NCBI GenBank assembly: GCA_958510875.1
Contig: OY294067.1
Span: 258,975,736 to 259,039,735 of the forward strand
Origin: Endomychus coccineus
Lineage: Eukaryota; Arthropoda; Insecta; Coleoptera; Endomychidae
Direction of reading: 5' to 3'
Length of the DNA: 64,000 nt
Shown: positions 54,020-64,000 of the stretch, piece after piece
Position numbering within the stretch: position 1 is the stretch's first letter
Layout: every line of letters begins with the position of its first letter
Position numbers and translations under genes: made by a program
The notes under the pieces: generated by a model
What the model saw: only the letters and a program-made list of their open reading frames with translations
Told to the model about the DNA's origin: nothing
The model's database searches: none

Positions 54020-55669
54020 TATATCGCAAGATTTTCAAAATCAGCAAAACAATTTCGAAAAAAATTTCAACAAAATCAATGCCATTCAATCTAAAAAGAT
54101 AAATAATTTAATGACGGGCGTAGCTTATGAAAAACAAAATATCAATGAACAATGGTTGAAAAATCTTACTGACACAAAAATTCCGGATGAGGTGCAGCAC
54201 ACGTTATGCTTAGGTCCGAAATTTGCATTGCCTAATAATAATAAAAAACTGCCTATCGACAATATTATTGCAAATTTTGAATGCGGAATTAGGAATAAAT
54301 ATTTATAAGAAAAAAATGAAATTAGAAACAAAGTTCGTAACATCTTGACAAACAAAAAGAACAAACAGAAAGCAGAAATAGGTATTGCAAAGAATCGTTT
54401 TAACTATCATACAAAAATAACAAAAGAGTTCTTAGATGCTAACCCTCAAACATAAGTTTTGAACGCGGATAAATGTAATAAAACAGTCATAATGCATAGA
54501 AATGACTATGAAAACAAAATAGGAAACCTTTTAAATGATGAAACAACTTATAAAAAATTAAAATCTGACCCTACTTTATCAGTACAAAATAACATGAATA
54601 AATTGATAAATAAATGGCACAAAAATAAGATAATCCCTATTGAATTAAAAAATAAATTAATTTGCCATAATGGGCTAGCGCCTTATATCTGTGGGCTTCC
54701 GAAACTACATGAAAATGATATACCTCTAACACCCATTGTAAATAACATTGGAGCGCATACTTACAATTTATCAAAATTTCTATCAAAATCTATCAATAAT
54801 ATAATAGGGACAAATGAATTTTATGTGAAAGACTCATGGCATTTTAATGAATTTATAAAAAATCAATCCGTACCCGTAAACCATCAACTAATTTCATTGG
54901 ACGTTGTTTCTTTATTTACAAATATACAACCTGTCGTTTTGGCATTGAATAGCATCAAAAAACGTTGGGCAGAGATTAACAACCACACACCTCTAGATCA
55001 ATCGGAATTTATTAATGCTGTAGAGTTTTGTTTAGAATGCACTTATTTTCAGTACGGTGAGCAATATTTTAGACAAATATTCCGCACAGCAATGGGATCT
55101 CCTATTTCAGCTACCATTGCTAACCTCGTTATGGAGTGCCTAGAGGAATCTGTTATGGATTCATTAGATTTTCGGCCTGTATTCTTTAAACGGTATGTAG
55201 ATGATTGCCTTATGTGTGTTCCCAATGATAAAATTCAATATGCGATTGATAAATTTAACAATTTCCACTGTAAACTTCAATTCACTTGTGAAATAGATGT
55301 AAACAAAAACATAAATTTCCTAGATATGAACATTAGGCATGATACAGATGGAAAAATAAAAAGTTTCGTCTCAACGTTATCTTCACTTCAATTCCGTTGC
55401 ACCAGCTTGTTATAAAAAAAAGTGTCATAAACAGCTTTACAGACCGCGCGGTAAAATTGTCCCACGCAGAGGACCGTCCCAAAACTTTAAAAATTGTTCG
55501 TAATACACTGGAAATAAATGGCTACCCAAAAACTTTCTTCAATCCTATCATTAAAGAGAGAATAAACAAAAGACGAAAATTTAAACAAAGTGTTAATGTG
55601 ACCTATTCCCGAGAATTTTTATATATAATTCATACTGGGTCAAGAATCTTTATTATGAATTTCTTATGA
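54020..55669 (+). pseudogene. Penelope-like reverse transcriptase, best-preserved copy 2
   Basis: The N-terminal block is open at 54111-54308 (QWLKNLTDTKIPDEVQHTL, LGPKFALP). A 318-codon frame (54459-55415) then carries GLPKLHENDIPLTPIV, LISLDVVSLFTNI (motif A), GTAMGSPISATIANLVM with FRTAMGSP here, RYVDDCLMCVP (catalytic YVDD at about 55194-55205) and INFLDMNIRHD. A frameshift near 55400 moves to DRAVKLS and NGYPKTFFNPIIKERI. The endonuclease is missing and the frame runs straight into the terminal repeat. Lesions are few: a stop near 54455, stops in the linker after 54308 and the late frameshift. It is a sibling of copy 1 at 2828-4410. Confidence 0.93.
55570..55640 (+). repeat. Penelope terminal-repeat end fused to the reverse transcriptase
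   Basis: AAGACGAAAATTTAAACAAAG, of which the first 20 bases match the other repeats, then GTTAATGTGACCTATTCCCG. It carries the 3' flank of the ribozyme only; the conserved boxes are deleted together with the endonuclease. Confidence 0.7.
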
Positions 55670-55689
55670 CAGTGACTGCACTACTTATC

Positions 55690-56490
55690 TGACGAGCCAT
55701 ATTCTGCAAACCTATCAGTTCGATTCTTGATGGAGGTTGCCCCATTCCGACATGCCACAATTGTAATATATTAACGCCATAATCGCCGATGGTATGCGAC
55801 AATTGCTATTGTAGTTGTGATGGTATTGTCACCCACACATTTCGTCATTTACATTCTAAAAGAGATTGATAGTGCAAACCCCGTAGCCTTTGACGATGTA
55901 TTGCGTAACCACTACAGTTTTACTAATCAACTCAAGGTGCGATTTCCACTGACATTTATCCTTGTGCAGTCCTTAATGATTGATTCGCAATATGCAAAGC
56001 AGGCTTAATATCGGCAAAGTTCACCGCTTGATTATTGAACACAATGAATTTATGAGCGTTAAGTATTCACATTGTTGTTATACGAGGTGCAACATTACAC
56101 TCTGTGAACAATTGAGGAAGGCGGGAGTTACGACTTCTGTATACATTGGAACTGCGGTTCAGCTTTGAACATGGATGTTTAATTTGAGGAAGGAACATAT
56201 CATTCATGATGCTATTCCGTCCATGAGCCAATAACCATACTATTATTTCTGTCTCATATAATTATTATATATGTGGCTGTACAGATTTGTAATAATTCTA
56301 CTGTAAGTGAAATATATTCTAGGATAATTACATAACACTATTCCCAGATCCGTGAATATGATACTCAGACATTTTTCACGTTATAATCGACAAATTTGAT
56401 AAATTGCTATAGTTAACGTATTAGGGGCTCATGTAATACAGAATTGTAGTGTCAATCAATCAATCAATCAAAGAGCGGGCGGACAACTCC
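55690..56490. other. No feature recognised
   Basis: No motif. A short CAAT tract (about 56455-56470) is the only simple repeat. Confidence 0.5.
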
Positions 56491-56499
56491 AGAGCGAAA

Positions 56500-56830
56500 C
56501 AAGTTTCAGTCCAGCTGACCTGAGGCAGCTCCGAAAGTTAGAATTCTTCATTGACTAATGTCCCTCATAGCCTCAAGCGGCATGTATGTGCTGCCGAGGT
56601 GTTTTAGACTCTGAGAAGCCAGACTGGGCAATCTACTAGGATGTGAGAGGCAGTTTCATTCGCCTCTCTGCATCGACTATAACCTAGATCAAGAACAATG
56701 CTCATTGGGTGTAGATGTCTATACAGATGACAGTTACCTGTAAGTCAGTCCTATCACCAGTTTATGCCTCTCCTGTTTCTTCTTCTGGAATAATGGTTTC
56801 GGAGCGTTTGTGCGAGATCTCTCCAATATG
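56500..56830 (-). pseudogene. C-terminal tail of an R1/RNase H-type LINE
   Basis: On the minus strand IGLTTGNCHLYRHLHPM then CREANETASHILVDCP (about 56735-56600) is the Cys-His-Cys knuckle at the end of LINEs with RNase H. LGSTYMPLEAMRDI (about 56590-56548) follows, across a frameshift. It is a 3' fragment only. The plus-strand fragment at 20740-21575 stops before this region, so the two complement each other without overlap. Confidence 0.75.
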
Positions 56831-56999
56831 AAGCTTCGCCTGTTTCATACCAGGGGAGCCAAGTCATCGTCGTCATCGTCATCGTTTGAGGGGAGGAGGC
56901 TTAGCCTCCAAATGCACGTAGGTCACTCAGCTGAGACCATTGTTCGCCTCGTGGTCAGCAGAGGAGCTGTTAGTATTGAATATACCAAGTATAAACGAT

Positions 57000-57770
57000 A
57001 GCACTAGGCAGAATTCATTCCAGCACCAACATAACGGCAGACGCAAAGCCAGATTATAGACATTCCTTTCAAAAATGTTTCGGCCATGGATATAGGCAAA
57101 GAAAGTATACAATTCCAGGAAAAAATAAGAACAATGGATATATAGTTTCAACAAATTTAATCGGTTACTTTAAAATAATACACATTACATATATGCTTTC
57201 CAAATAGTATACCAAAATGCTATAATCCGATCCTGCTCTATGTTTACACTTTTACAGTTTCCTATGAAATCTAATTTCAGTCGATTTCTTTTTGAGCGCC
57301 GACTGCATCAACTACGCGTTGAATATGAAGACATGTTAAAACTATTAAATAGGTTTTTAAAATAATCCCAAAATAGTCTTTAAAATTAATAAACTTTATT
57401 AGAGCAAGACGCAAAACATTCACTGATCACTTATCAGAATTGACAGAACGCCGGTACCAATGTGGCCGAACCAATACCGTTTTGAATCAACATATGGGGC
57501 CTCCACACCGTCTAACCTCATTGGTCCAGACTGTCTACGCTATGACAGATAACACATAACCCATCAATAATATAGGTTACGTTTCCATGACAGGCAGATG
57601 ATACATTGAGAGTCACATAATGTCCGTGACAAACCATCCCATAACATAGACATCCCTGTCAATTCAAATAAACTTTCATATGACATGGAGTATAATTTCA
57701 CGTCTTTCCTTGATTTTTGCTGTTTCTACTAATTTGAGAAATGACGTCGCTGCGGTGGAGCCGATGGTTT
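57000..57770. other. No feature recognised
   Basis: AT-rich, with no motif in any frame. Confidence 0.5.
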
Positions 57771-57778
57771 CTTATTAT

Positions 57779-58873
57779 AGTCCAGGCAACGAACCGGAAA
57801 ATAAAAAAAATATATAGTAAGCTAGAAATTTTTTTTCTTGCATTCTGTTCCTAATACCCCATAGATCATTCATGATGAAAACCGCGGGGGTCGACCTTTC
57901 TACCCCCCTCCCCCTCCAAACGAAGTCGAACGAAGCCGATAATGCCCCTAGTATGGTTTTTGGGTCGCTGATCACGATTCCGCGGTTAGTTTTCTCGGAA
58001 AGCTCCCTCCAGATGGAAAATTTGGAAAATGCATATATAGATATATATAATATATAATTTATAATTTGATTGCAAAAATGACCTCTAGTAGGTTTTTTGG
58101 GTCGTTGATCACGATTCCGCTGTTATTTTTCCCAAAATACTTCCTCCAGATGGAAAATCCGGGACATTTGAGATTTTCCTGAGACGGTTATGCATAATAA
58201 AGTATGATTTCAATACAAAAATTACCCCCAGTAAGTTTTTTGGGTCGGAATCGTGATCAGCGACCCAAAAACATACTAGGGGTAATTTTTGTAACAAAAT
58301 TATACTTTATTATTCATAACCGTTTCAGGAAAATCTCAAATTTCCCGAATTTTCCATCTGGAGAAAGTTTTATGAGGAAAATAACAGCGGAATCGTGATC
58401 AATGACCCGAAAAACCTACTAGAGGTAATTTTTGCAACAAAACTATACTTTATTATTCATAACCGTCTCAGGAAAATCTCAAATTTCCCACCTGGAGAGA
58501 GTTTTTTGGGAAATTAACAGCGGAATCGTGATCAGCGACCCAAAAAACCTACCAGAGGTCATTTTCGTAACAAAATTATGAATTATATATTATATATAAA
58601 TTTTCCAAATTTTCCATAGGGGGTTTTCCGAGAATACTAGCTGCGGAATCGTGAACAGGGGTCTTTTCTAAACTTTTGGATTATTATTATAAGAATGCTT
58701 CTCTGAGGGGTTGAAACCCCGTTTTGGGGAGGTAGAAAGGTCGACCCCCGCGGTCTTGATAGTCATGAATGATCTATGGGGTTTTAGGAACAAAATGCAA
58801 AAAAAAAATTTATATTCTAGCTTACTATATTTTTTTTTTGTTATGGCCTTTTTCCCGGCTTATTGCCAGGACT
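57779..58873. mobile_element. Giant inverted repeat 2 (foldback) with about 137-bp subrepeats
   Basis: Ends are inverted: AGTCCAGGCAACGAACCGG at the left, and the complement of AGTCCTGGCAATAAGCCGG at the right. Inside both ends are ATATAGTAAGCTAGAA, CCCCATAGATCATTCATGA and CCGCGGGGGTCGACCTTTCT. The centre is near 58246. Subrepeats of about 122-143 bp each carry GGAATCGTGATCAGCGACCC or a close variant: inverted at about 57957 and 58093, forward at 58247, 58389, 58522 and (degenerate) 58644. No coding sequence. The motif is shared with giant inverted repeat 1, but the rest of the sequence is not. Confidence 0.85.
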
Positions 58874-58879
58874 GTTAGA

Positions 58880-59685
58880 GTTTTCTTCTCGTAACAGCCA
58901 GGATTTAATTATTTCGGAAAACATTTTTTTGTCTGTTTCACCAATAATGAGCCTGTAGTAAATTTGGCTGAAAAATGTTTCGCAACTTCTAAACTTCTCC
59001 TAATTTTGATGTTAGTGACTGTAGAAGGGCTCTGGCTCCAACTGTATCTGAAAACTAAATTTATTCAACATCAACTGAAAATATTACGCTTTGTTCGTAG
59101 ATTAAATTGTATGTTTCCGTTACAGAGATTATTAAAGGACATTCATTGATTGACAAGTTAACTAAGTCTATATAATCTCTCAGATTACCTGTCTCTTCAC
59201 TTCTTTCTTGATTACTTGACACCGATTTCATTTTTACACCGTCTCCTCACTTTGATTTATTATTTCCTTAGCACGAAAACCGTAAATATAATTTACAATA
59301 ATTATTATTATATTATCAACATAAAACACTAGTAGTAGGTTATCCATATGTTAGACAGAAGTTCTCTACTTCAACTTTTAACTACTTTCCGTTTTTGTAA
59401 GCTGCCGCCCTACTGCAATCGTGTTAGTGTTGTCTTTTCTAAACTCACTCGCTCCTTTTGAAATGATTTCTTGTCTCTGTTCAGTTGATTGTAATCAAAC
59501 TATGATGTGAACTCATGTAAACGATTTAGTCTGACGAAATATGATTGGTCGATCGGTCAAAAGTTGAACCACTTTCGGAAACCGCCTCAAATGGAATATA
59601 AAGTGGTGACTACTTTAGTAGGCTGTGTGCAGATTCGTGACATTGGAATGAATACTTTTTCTACCCCTTTGAAATAATGATTGAT
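58880..59685. other. No feature recognised
   Basis: AT-rich, with no coding motif seen. The last part may be the decayed 5' end of the LINE that follows. Confidence 0.45.
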
Positions 59686-59689
59686 ATTG

Positions 59690-61122
59690 AATCCTACACA
59701 TGGAACATCATAAACAATAAACAGATTGAACATGAACTGAAGGAGTTTTCTTTCTTATATTCTGAGATTGCTCTCAATACTGTTAAAGACGTAATACCAT
59801 TACTTGAGAACAGCCAGTCTAAAGATCATTATGGTCTATTGATTCAGCTTGTTTGAAAAATGTTAACACCTTAATATATTCTCTCACAAATATTATAAAT
59901 CGATGTCTAAAAAAGGGAATTTTTTTGCTTAACGGTTTCGAAAACCATACCTTCAAAAAAGATTATTATGATAATATTACACCGATATCACTTATACCGA
60001 CTGTCGCAAAATTTTTGAGAAAATTACATCAACTCAAATCTCAGGGTACTTTGAGAATAACAAACTGTTTTCAGAACAGCAGTATGGTTTTTGAAGGAAC
60101 CGAAGTAAGATAGAGACCCATATTGAACTTGAAGAAAGCATGACTAATTCATTTGAATCGAAAGCGAGCTTAGTGACACATTTTCTAAGTTTCTCAAAGG
60201 CTTTTTTTGATTGCCTTCCGTTCCACATTCTATCCTTATTGAAAATTTGGAAAAATATTATTTGTTGAAGTTAGTTTATCTCATATCTTACGAACATATA
60301 CCAAGCTCTCAACGTAATTAAAATTTGGTCTGACCTTGACCTTATTGATATCGGGGTACCTCAGGGTAAACTGCTAAGCCCGTTACTATTCTTGATCTAC
60401 GTTAACGATTTCCCAACATTCTTGGAAGAAATTAACACTGCAGATGACAACAATGTTTGTTTTGAGTGATATCGATGCAGCTGCAAGAAACAATTAAGAT
60501 CATAGGGCTAGGAAATGATTGTCTGGGAACGGGCTTCATTTGAACTGAGGGACTAATTTTTAGTCTGAAACATGTTGACGCAGCGAACGTGAAATTCCTT
60601 GGAATACACTTAAATTCGAAACCTGCCTGAAGTTCATACAAACCAGCCGGCACAAAAATTGAGCAGAAACATTTATGCACTAAGGCACCTATCACAAAAG
60701 TTTCAAAAACAGCTTATTTTGATCTCTGTGAATCGCATTTGAAATATGGCATCATACTTTGAGTTAATTATAGTGAATTCGAACGCACATTTCGGCTATA
60801 ATGCAGAACAATTCGTATTATAGGTAATAGTAAATATACAGAATGTTGTAAAAGATTATTCAAAGTACTAAAGATACTTACAATACCACCTCTTTTAATC
60901 TTGAATGCTTCAATATTTGTATATAAAAATAATAGAAATGGGTTCATGAATACTGATATCCTTTCCTACTTTACAAGGATCAAAAAGCCTATTAGATTAC
61001 CAAGATATGGGCTGTCCAAATCAGAAAATGCGCAAAGCTATAACTTTTTCAAATTGTTTAATGCACTAGCAAATAAAGAGTCTACGGAAGAAAGGCGAAA
61101 TGTCCATCGAGAGTTGTTTTGA
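59690..61122 (+). pseudogene. LINE reverse transcriptase to C-terminus, heavily decayed
   Basis: Frames in turn give SQSKDHYGL (about 59814), LTNIINRCLKKGIF (about 59884-59925), NITPISLIPTVAKF (about 59974-60015), then FSKAFFDCLPFHIL (about 60195-60235). GVPQGKLLSPLLFLIYVNDF (about 60353-60412) follows, then NTADDNNVCF (about 60433-60465, catalytic region), NIYALRHLSQKF (about 60669-60705) and RTIRIIGNSKYTECCKRLFK (about 60805-60865). An open C-terminal frame of 73 codons runs 60901-61122 (LSKSENAQSYNFFKLFNAL). This is one CR1/Jockey-like copy covering nearly the whole reverse transcriptase, with many frameshifts. Confidence 0.85.
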
Positions 61123-61373
61123 GAAAATCAAATTTTAAACTTTAAAGCACTGACTGGCATAGTAGAATAAGGATAATTTTGGATATTTTTTATGTAACTT
61201 ATTATATGTACTGTTTTGTATCATATTTGATGGCTATTAGTTTAAAAATATCTGGAGATGCAAAAAAAAACTTTATTAAGAATATAAAACAAAATTTATA
61301 CGGAAAAAAATCGAAATGTTCCCTGTTTATATAATGAAAAAGACCCCTATCGTTTTTCTATTTTTTTCTTTCC

Positions 61374-62693
61374 TCATCGTTGTTGGTTATGGGGTAAGCT
61401 TTGATAAAACGACCTGGCTTTTTCAGAAGTGCAGAACTGGCTTAGTTGGAGCAGATCTGTGAATTTCTCCTTTGATATTTTTATTGGATCTGAAAAAGGA
61501 GAAATGCATAAAAAAGCGAAAACGATTGAGCTATACAGCAAACTTACCAGGATACAACTTTGGTGGTAAAACAAACTCTCCCTCTGGAAGCTGCAATTCA
61601 TCAGAAGTCGTCAAGCGTGGGCGGATAATCGATGAATTCCAGTGTCCATTATAGGTATCTCTGTGTTCCAAAAGTCGTGGATGGTCATCTGATATTCTTA
61701 GCTCTCTGATTGGTCTTGATTTATAAGGCGGTTTTTTCAGGTACATGCTGTCCAACATTTGAGACCAGTTTCGTATAAGTGATTGATCAACTTCTATGAC
61801 GTTGAATGGATCGGGTTTTACTCTGCATGATCGGATTTCCCTGTACCAGTCTTCTGGAAGTTCAGCTCTAATTTTCTGATTGATCACTCCCATATCTCAA
61901 TCGCACTCCATATAGGAGTGCCCTCTTATTGGAAACGTTACATCAATTTTGTCTAGTCTCTTCGTAACATTAACGACATAATGAAGATAGCGGAACACGG
62001 TGAAGTTTTTGTTTTGACCTCCACATGAATCACAAAATATGTGGAGGTACCTTACTCTTGCGTCAAGTTGAAGAAAGATAAAATGATGAAGAAATGATAC
62101 GACTTGATTTGAGCCCTTGCCTCCTATGGTTTCAGGATAAGCGTAACATGTAGCACTTCCTCTTGACAATACATGAATATGGAATGAGTTTAAGGTCAGT
62201 TGTCCTCTATAATACACGTCATTGGTCCGAATATTGGGAGTAGGTAAATTTTTTTGAAAATCTATAGCAATAGCTTCGGTTTCAACACACTTCATGGCCA
62301 TTTTTCGAGCATTCCTCTTTCGCTGATAGAACACCTCAGCTTTAGCTTTGTGTAATTGGTTTTCCAAGGTAATTTTTCTTATCTTAACCTCTATCTCTTT
62401 TTGGGCAGATGAATCACATCCTACATTCATTTTCGCTTGAAAAACCTTTAATTCAGCTGTGAAGTTGTCGCAGGTACAAGTATCAGAACGAGGATAACCG
62501 AAACTGATGTTGAAATGCTTATTGAGAATGTTGCGATACGTTTCGTATGAGACAACAAGTATTGATGGTCTTGTACATATCGTACATTTTTTTTATATTC
62601 AACTTTTCAGGAAGGTATACGTTCGGCCTGTTGTTTTCCATTTCTTAGATGTTCTTTGACGAATATCCACATTATCACTTCCACTATTTGACA
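61374..62693 (-). pseudogene. DUF7869-type transposon-associated protein, interrupted
   Basis: On the minus strand the protein probably starts near 62693 (MSNSGSDNVDIR). After a lesion near 62590 come VSYETYRNILNKHFNISFGY and CDNF (about 62555-62450), then a 177-codon open frame from 62430 containing DFQKNLPTPNIRTNDVYYRG, LHIFCDSCGGQNKNF and FPIRGHSYMECD. A single in-frame TGA (61896-61894) separates this from 120 more codons (DMGVINQK to LYPGKFAV), with DWYREI, RNWSQML and RPIREL. A frameshift then leads to LLQLSQFCTSEKARSFYQSL (about 61475-61415). The DSCGGQNKN motif marks a family abundant and multicopy in arthropods, thought to be transposon-derived. No terminal repeats were found. Confidence 0.75.
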
Positions 62694-62699
62694 TTATTT

Positions 62700-63170
62700 A
62701 CCACATGTACAGACACGTGCAACAAAGCATACAGATGCTTTATGCGGAAAATACAACGCAATAAATACCACGAAAGTCAAACGTAAACTAAATGTTTCAA
62801 AAAAACAAGTCGATTCTTGTTGATAATGTGGACATTTCGCCTTTCTCGACTTTTCGCATGGACATTTCGCGTTTCTTCGCTGTAGGGGATATTTTCAAAC
62901 GACGTTTAAGGTGTGATGCATCGCGTTTTTTCCTTTTTTGATTACGGCATGTAAATATAGTACTATAACCTACACGTTGCCGTATTTAGCTCGAAAATAA
63001 TAAAAATGTGACATTTCGCCTTTCTTCCGTGGACTCTTCAAATTTTATTAATAATTATGAACCAAAAAGTTCAAAACAGTTATAAAACCAATTCTTTGTG
63101 ATGAATTTATAAATAAAACTCATGAATTTTTCCATATTGATCTTATGTTCTATATTTGAATGATCTATTA
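62700..63170. other. No gene; short repeated GGACATTTCGC phrase
   Basis: GACATTTCGCCTTTCT occurs at about 62831 and 63009, and GACATTTCGCGTTTCTTCG at about 62861. These may be repeat units or the end of the element that carries the DUF7869-type ORF. Confidence 0.4.
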
Positions 63171-63172
63171 TA

Positions 63173-64000
63173 CGAGATCAATGTGAAAAGTCCCTGAAAA
63201 ATTAAACAAGAAATGATTTATTTGGTCGAAACTTATTTTATTTCTCAACTTAATCTCCTTGTAGCCCGATACACTTCGTATAACGTTTTTCTAACTCTGC
63301 GATTAATTCCAAATAATACGATTTCGGTCATCCTTCAAAATAGGCGTTTGTTTCAGCGATGATCTCATCGTTGGAACCTAGTTTCTTTTCGCCGAATCGT
63401 TTCTTCAAGTTTAGAAATGAATAAAAAACGCAAGGGAGCAAATCTGGAGAATATGGTAGATGACGAACCAATTCGTAGCGCAATTCATGCAATTTTGCCA
63501 TTGCGACTGCGGACCTGTGTGTCGGTGCGTTGTCCTGGTGGAAGTGCACATATTTTGCTTGGCGGCTGCCTCCGCTTTAAATCGGCGTCGTATCGATCAA
63601 GCAGCTCTACATAATATACGCCGGTAATCGATATGGACGATACCGTGTGCATCCCAAGAAACTGTCGCCATCACTTTGTTGGCCGATAAACCTACTTTGG
63701 ACTTTTTCGGCTTCGATTGGCCAGGACAATTCCACTGTTTGGACTGTAGGTACTTTGGTCTCTGGTGTGTTGTGATGGATTCATGTTTCGTCCACGGCTA
63801 TTAAATGGCGCAAAAAGTCCTTCTTATCGCTCTCCAACATCGCCAAACACTCCTTTGCAGTTGTCACACGGTCGCGCTTCTTGTCAACAGAAAGCAAATG
63901 CCACACCCATCTAGCAGATAGATTTTTCATATTCAAAAACTCATGCAAAACGTTCAGTACTCATTCGGTTGAGATGCCCATAGCCTTAGCAATCTCGTGC
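63173..64000 (-). pseudogene. Mariner transposase, decayed, runs off the right edge
   Basis: The element's 3' end is CGAGATCAATGTGAAAAGTC at 63173, preceded by TA. Minus-strand pieces from the window edge are HEIAKAMGISTE, then HEFLNMKNLSARWVWHLLS (second helix-turn-helix and linker), AVDET (first catalytic Asp, about 63800) and a 73-codon frame (63549-63328) with FHQDNAPTH (second Asp). At the third position of the DD34D triad the residue is Val (LLPCVF where a PSDF-type motif is usual). After a stop, LIAELEKRYTKCIGLQGD ends the protein. Several stops and frameshifts confirm a dead copy. Confidence 0.9.

Noticed and set aside
58204..58398. 64-codon frame in giant inverted repeat 2
   Set aside because: Repeat translation; the opposite arm gives a near-copy on the other strand.

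Overview
The window looks like a gene-poor, AT-rich stretch of an insect nuclear genome; beetle and true bug fit equally well and I cannot decide between them from the sequence. The reasons are the transposon families present (hAT, mariner, pogo, Harbinger, Penelope-like, several LINE clades, a Helentron-type endonuclease), GT-AG introns, tRNA-type A/B boxes and the absence of any operon or Shine-Dalgarno layout. I found no intact conserved host gene. Almost everything recognisable is a transposable element or its debris, often nested, and unexplained AT-rich sequence fills the rest.

Layout. 1-5.4 kb: a foldback element cut by the window edge, a palindrome-rich small repeat, a Penelope-like reverse transcriptase with its terminal repeat, and a 599-bp non-autonomous element with a perfect 8-bp target duplication. 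6.7-9.0 kb: a hAT element with a broken BED-finger transposase and a small element nested in it. 9.9-15.0 kb: two inverted Helentron-like terminal blocks that bracket half a foldback, a second hAT, an inverted pair of ribozyme-like repeats and a 201-aa endonuclease ORF. 15.6-22 kb: three LINE fragments, a complete inverted-repeat MITE and a mariner helix-turn-helix scrap. 22.9-26.6 kb: a LINE split by a 1.9-kb long-arm foldback that carries a CXC-like ORF, followed by a second LINE. 26.8-28.9 kb: a pogo/Tigger-like element with inverted ends, TA duplication, an intron and no catalytic core. 29.0-29.8 kb: a tandem duplication beside two possible host exons.

31-45 kb: a TIR element with internal tandem repeats, Harbinger, gypsy-like and hAT scraps, an R2/NeSL-like reverse transcriptase, several Penelope terminal repeats with hammerhead ribozyme motifs, Penelope GIY-YIG fragments, two paralogous minisatellite blocks, a LINE and a tRNA-like pseudogene. 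46.6-47.9 and 57.8-58.9 kb: two large inverted repeats that are otherwise different but share a motif around GGAATCGTGATCAGCGACCC. 48.6-56.8 kb: further LINE fragments and the best-preserved Penelope reverse transcriptase. 59.7-64 kb: a decayed LINE, a long-lived but interrupted DUF7869-type ORF and a mariner transposase running off the right edge.

The elements do not form a pathway. The useful relationships are nesting and family ones: which element interrupts which, and which repeats at separate places belong to one family. The strongest candidates for something under-described are the pair of motif-sharing giant inverted repeats, the catalytic-core-deleted pogo element that keeps both terminal domains, and the possible small spliced gene near 29 kb. 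All family assignments were made by reading translated motifs by eye; no database search was done.
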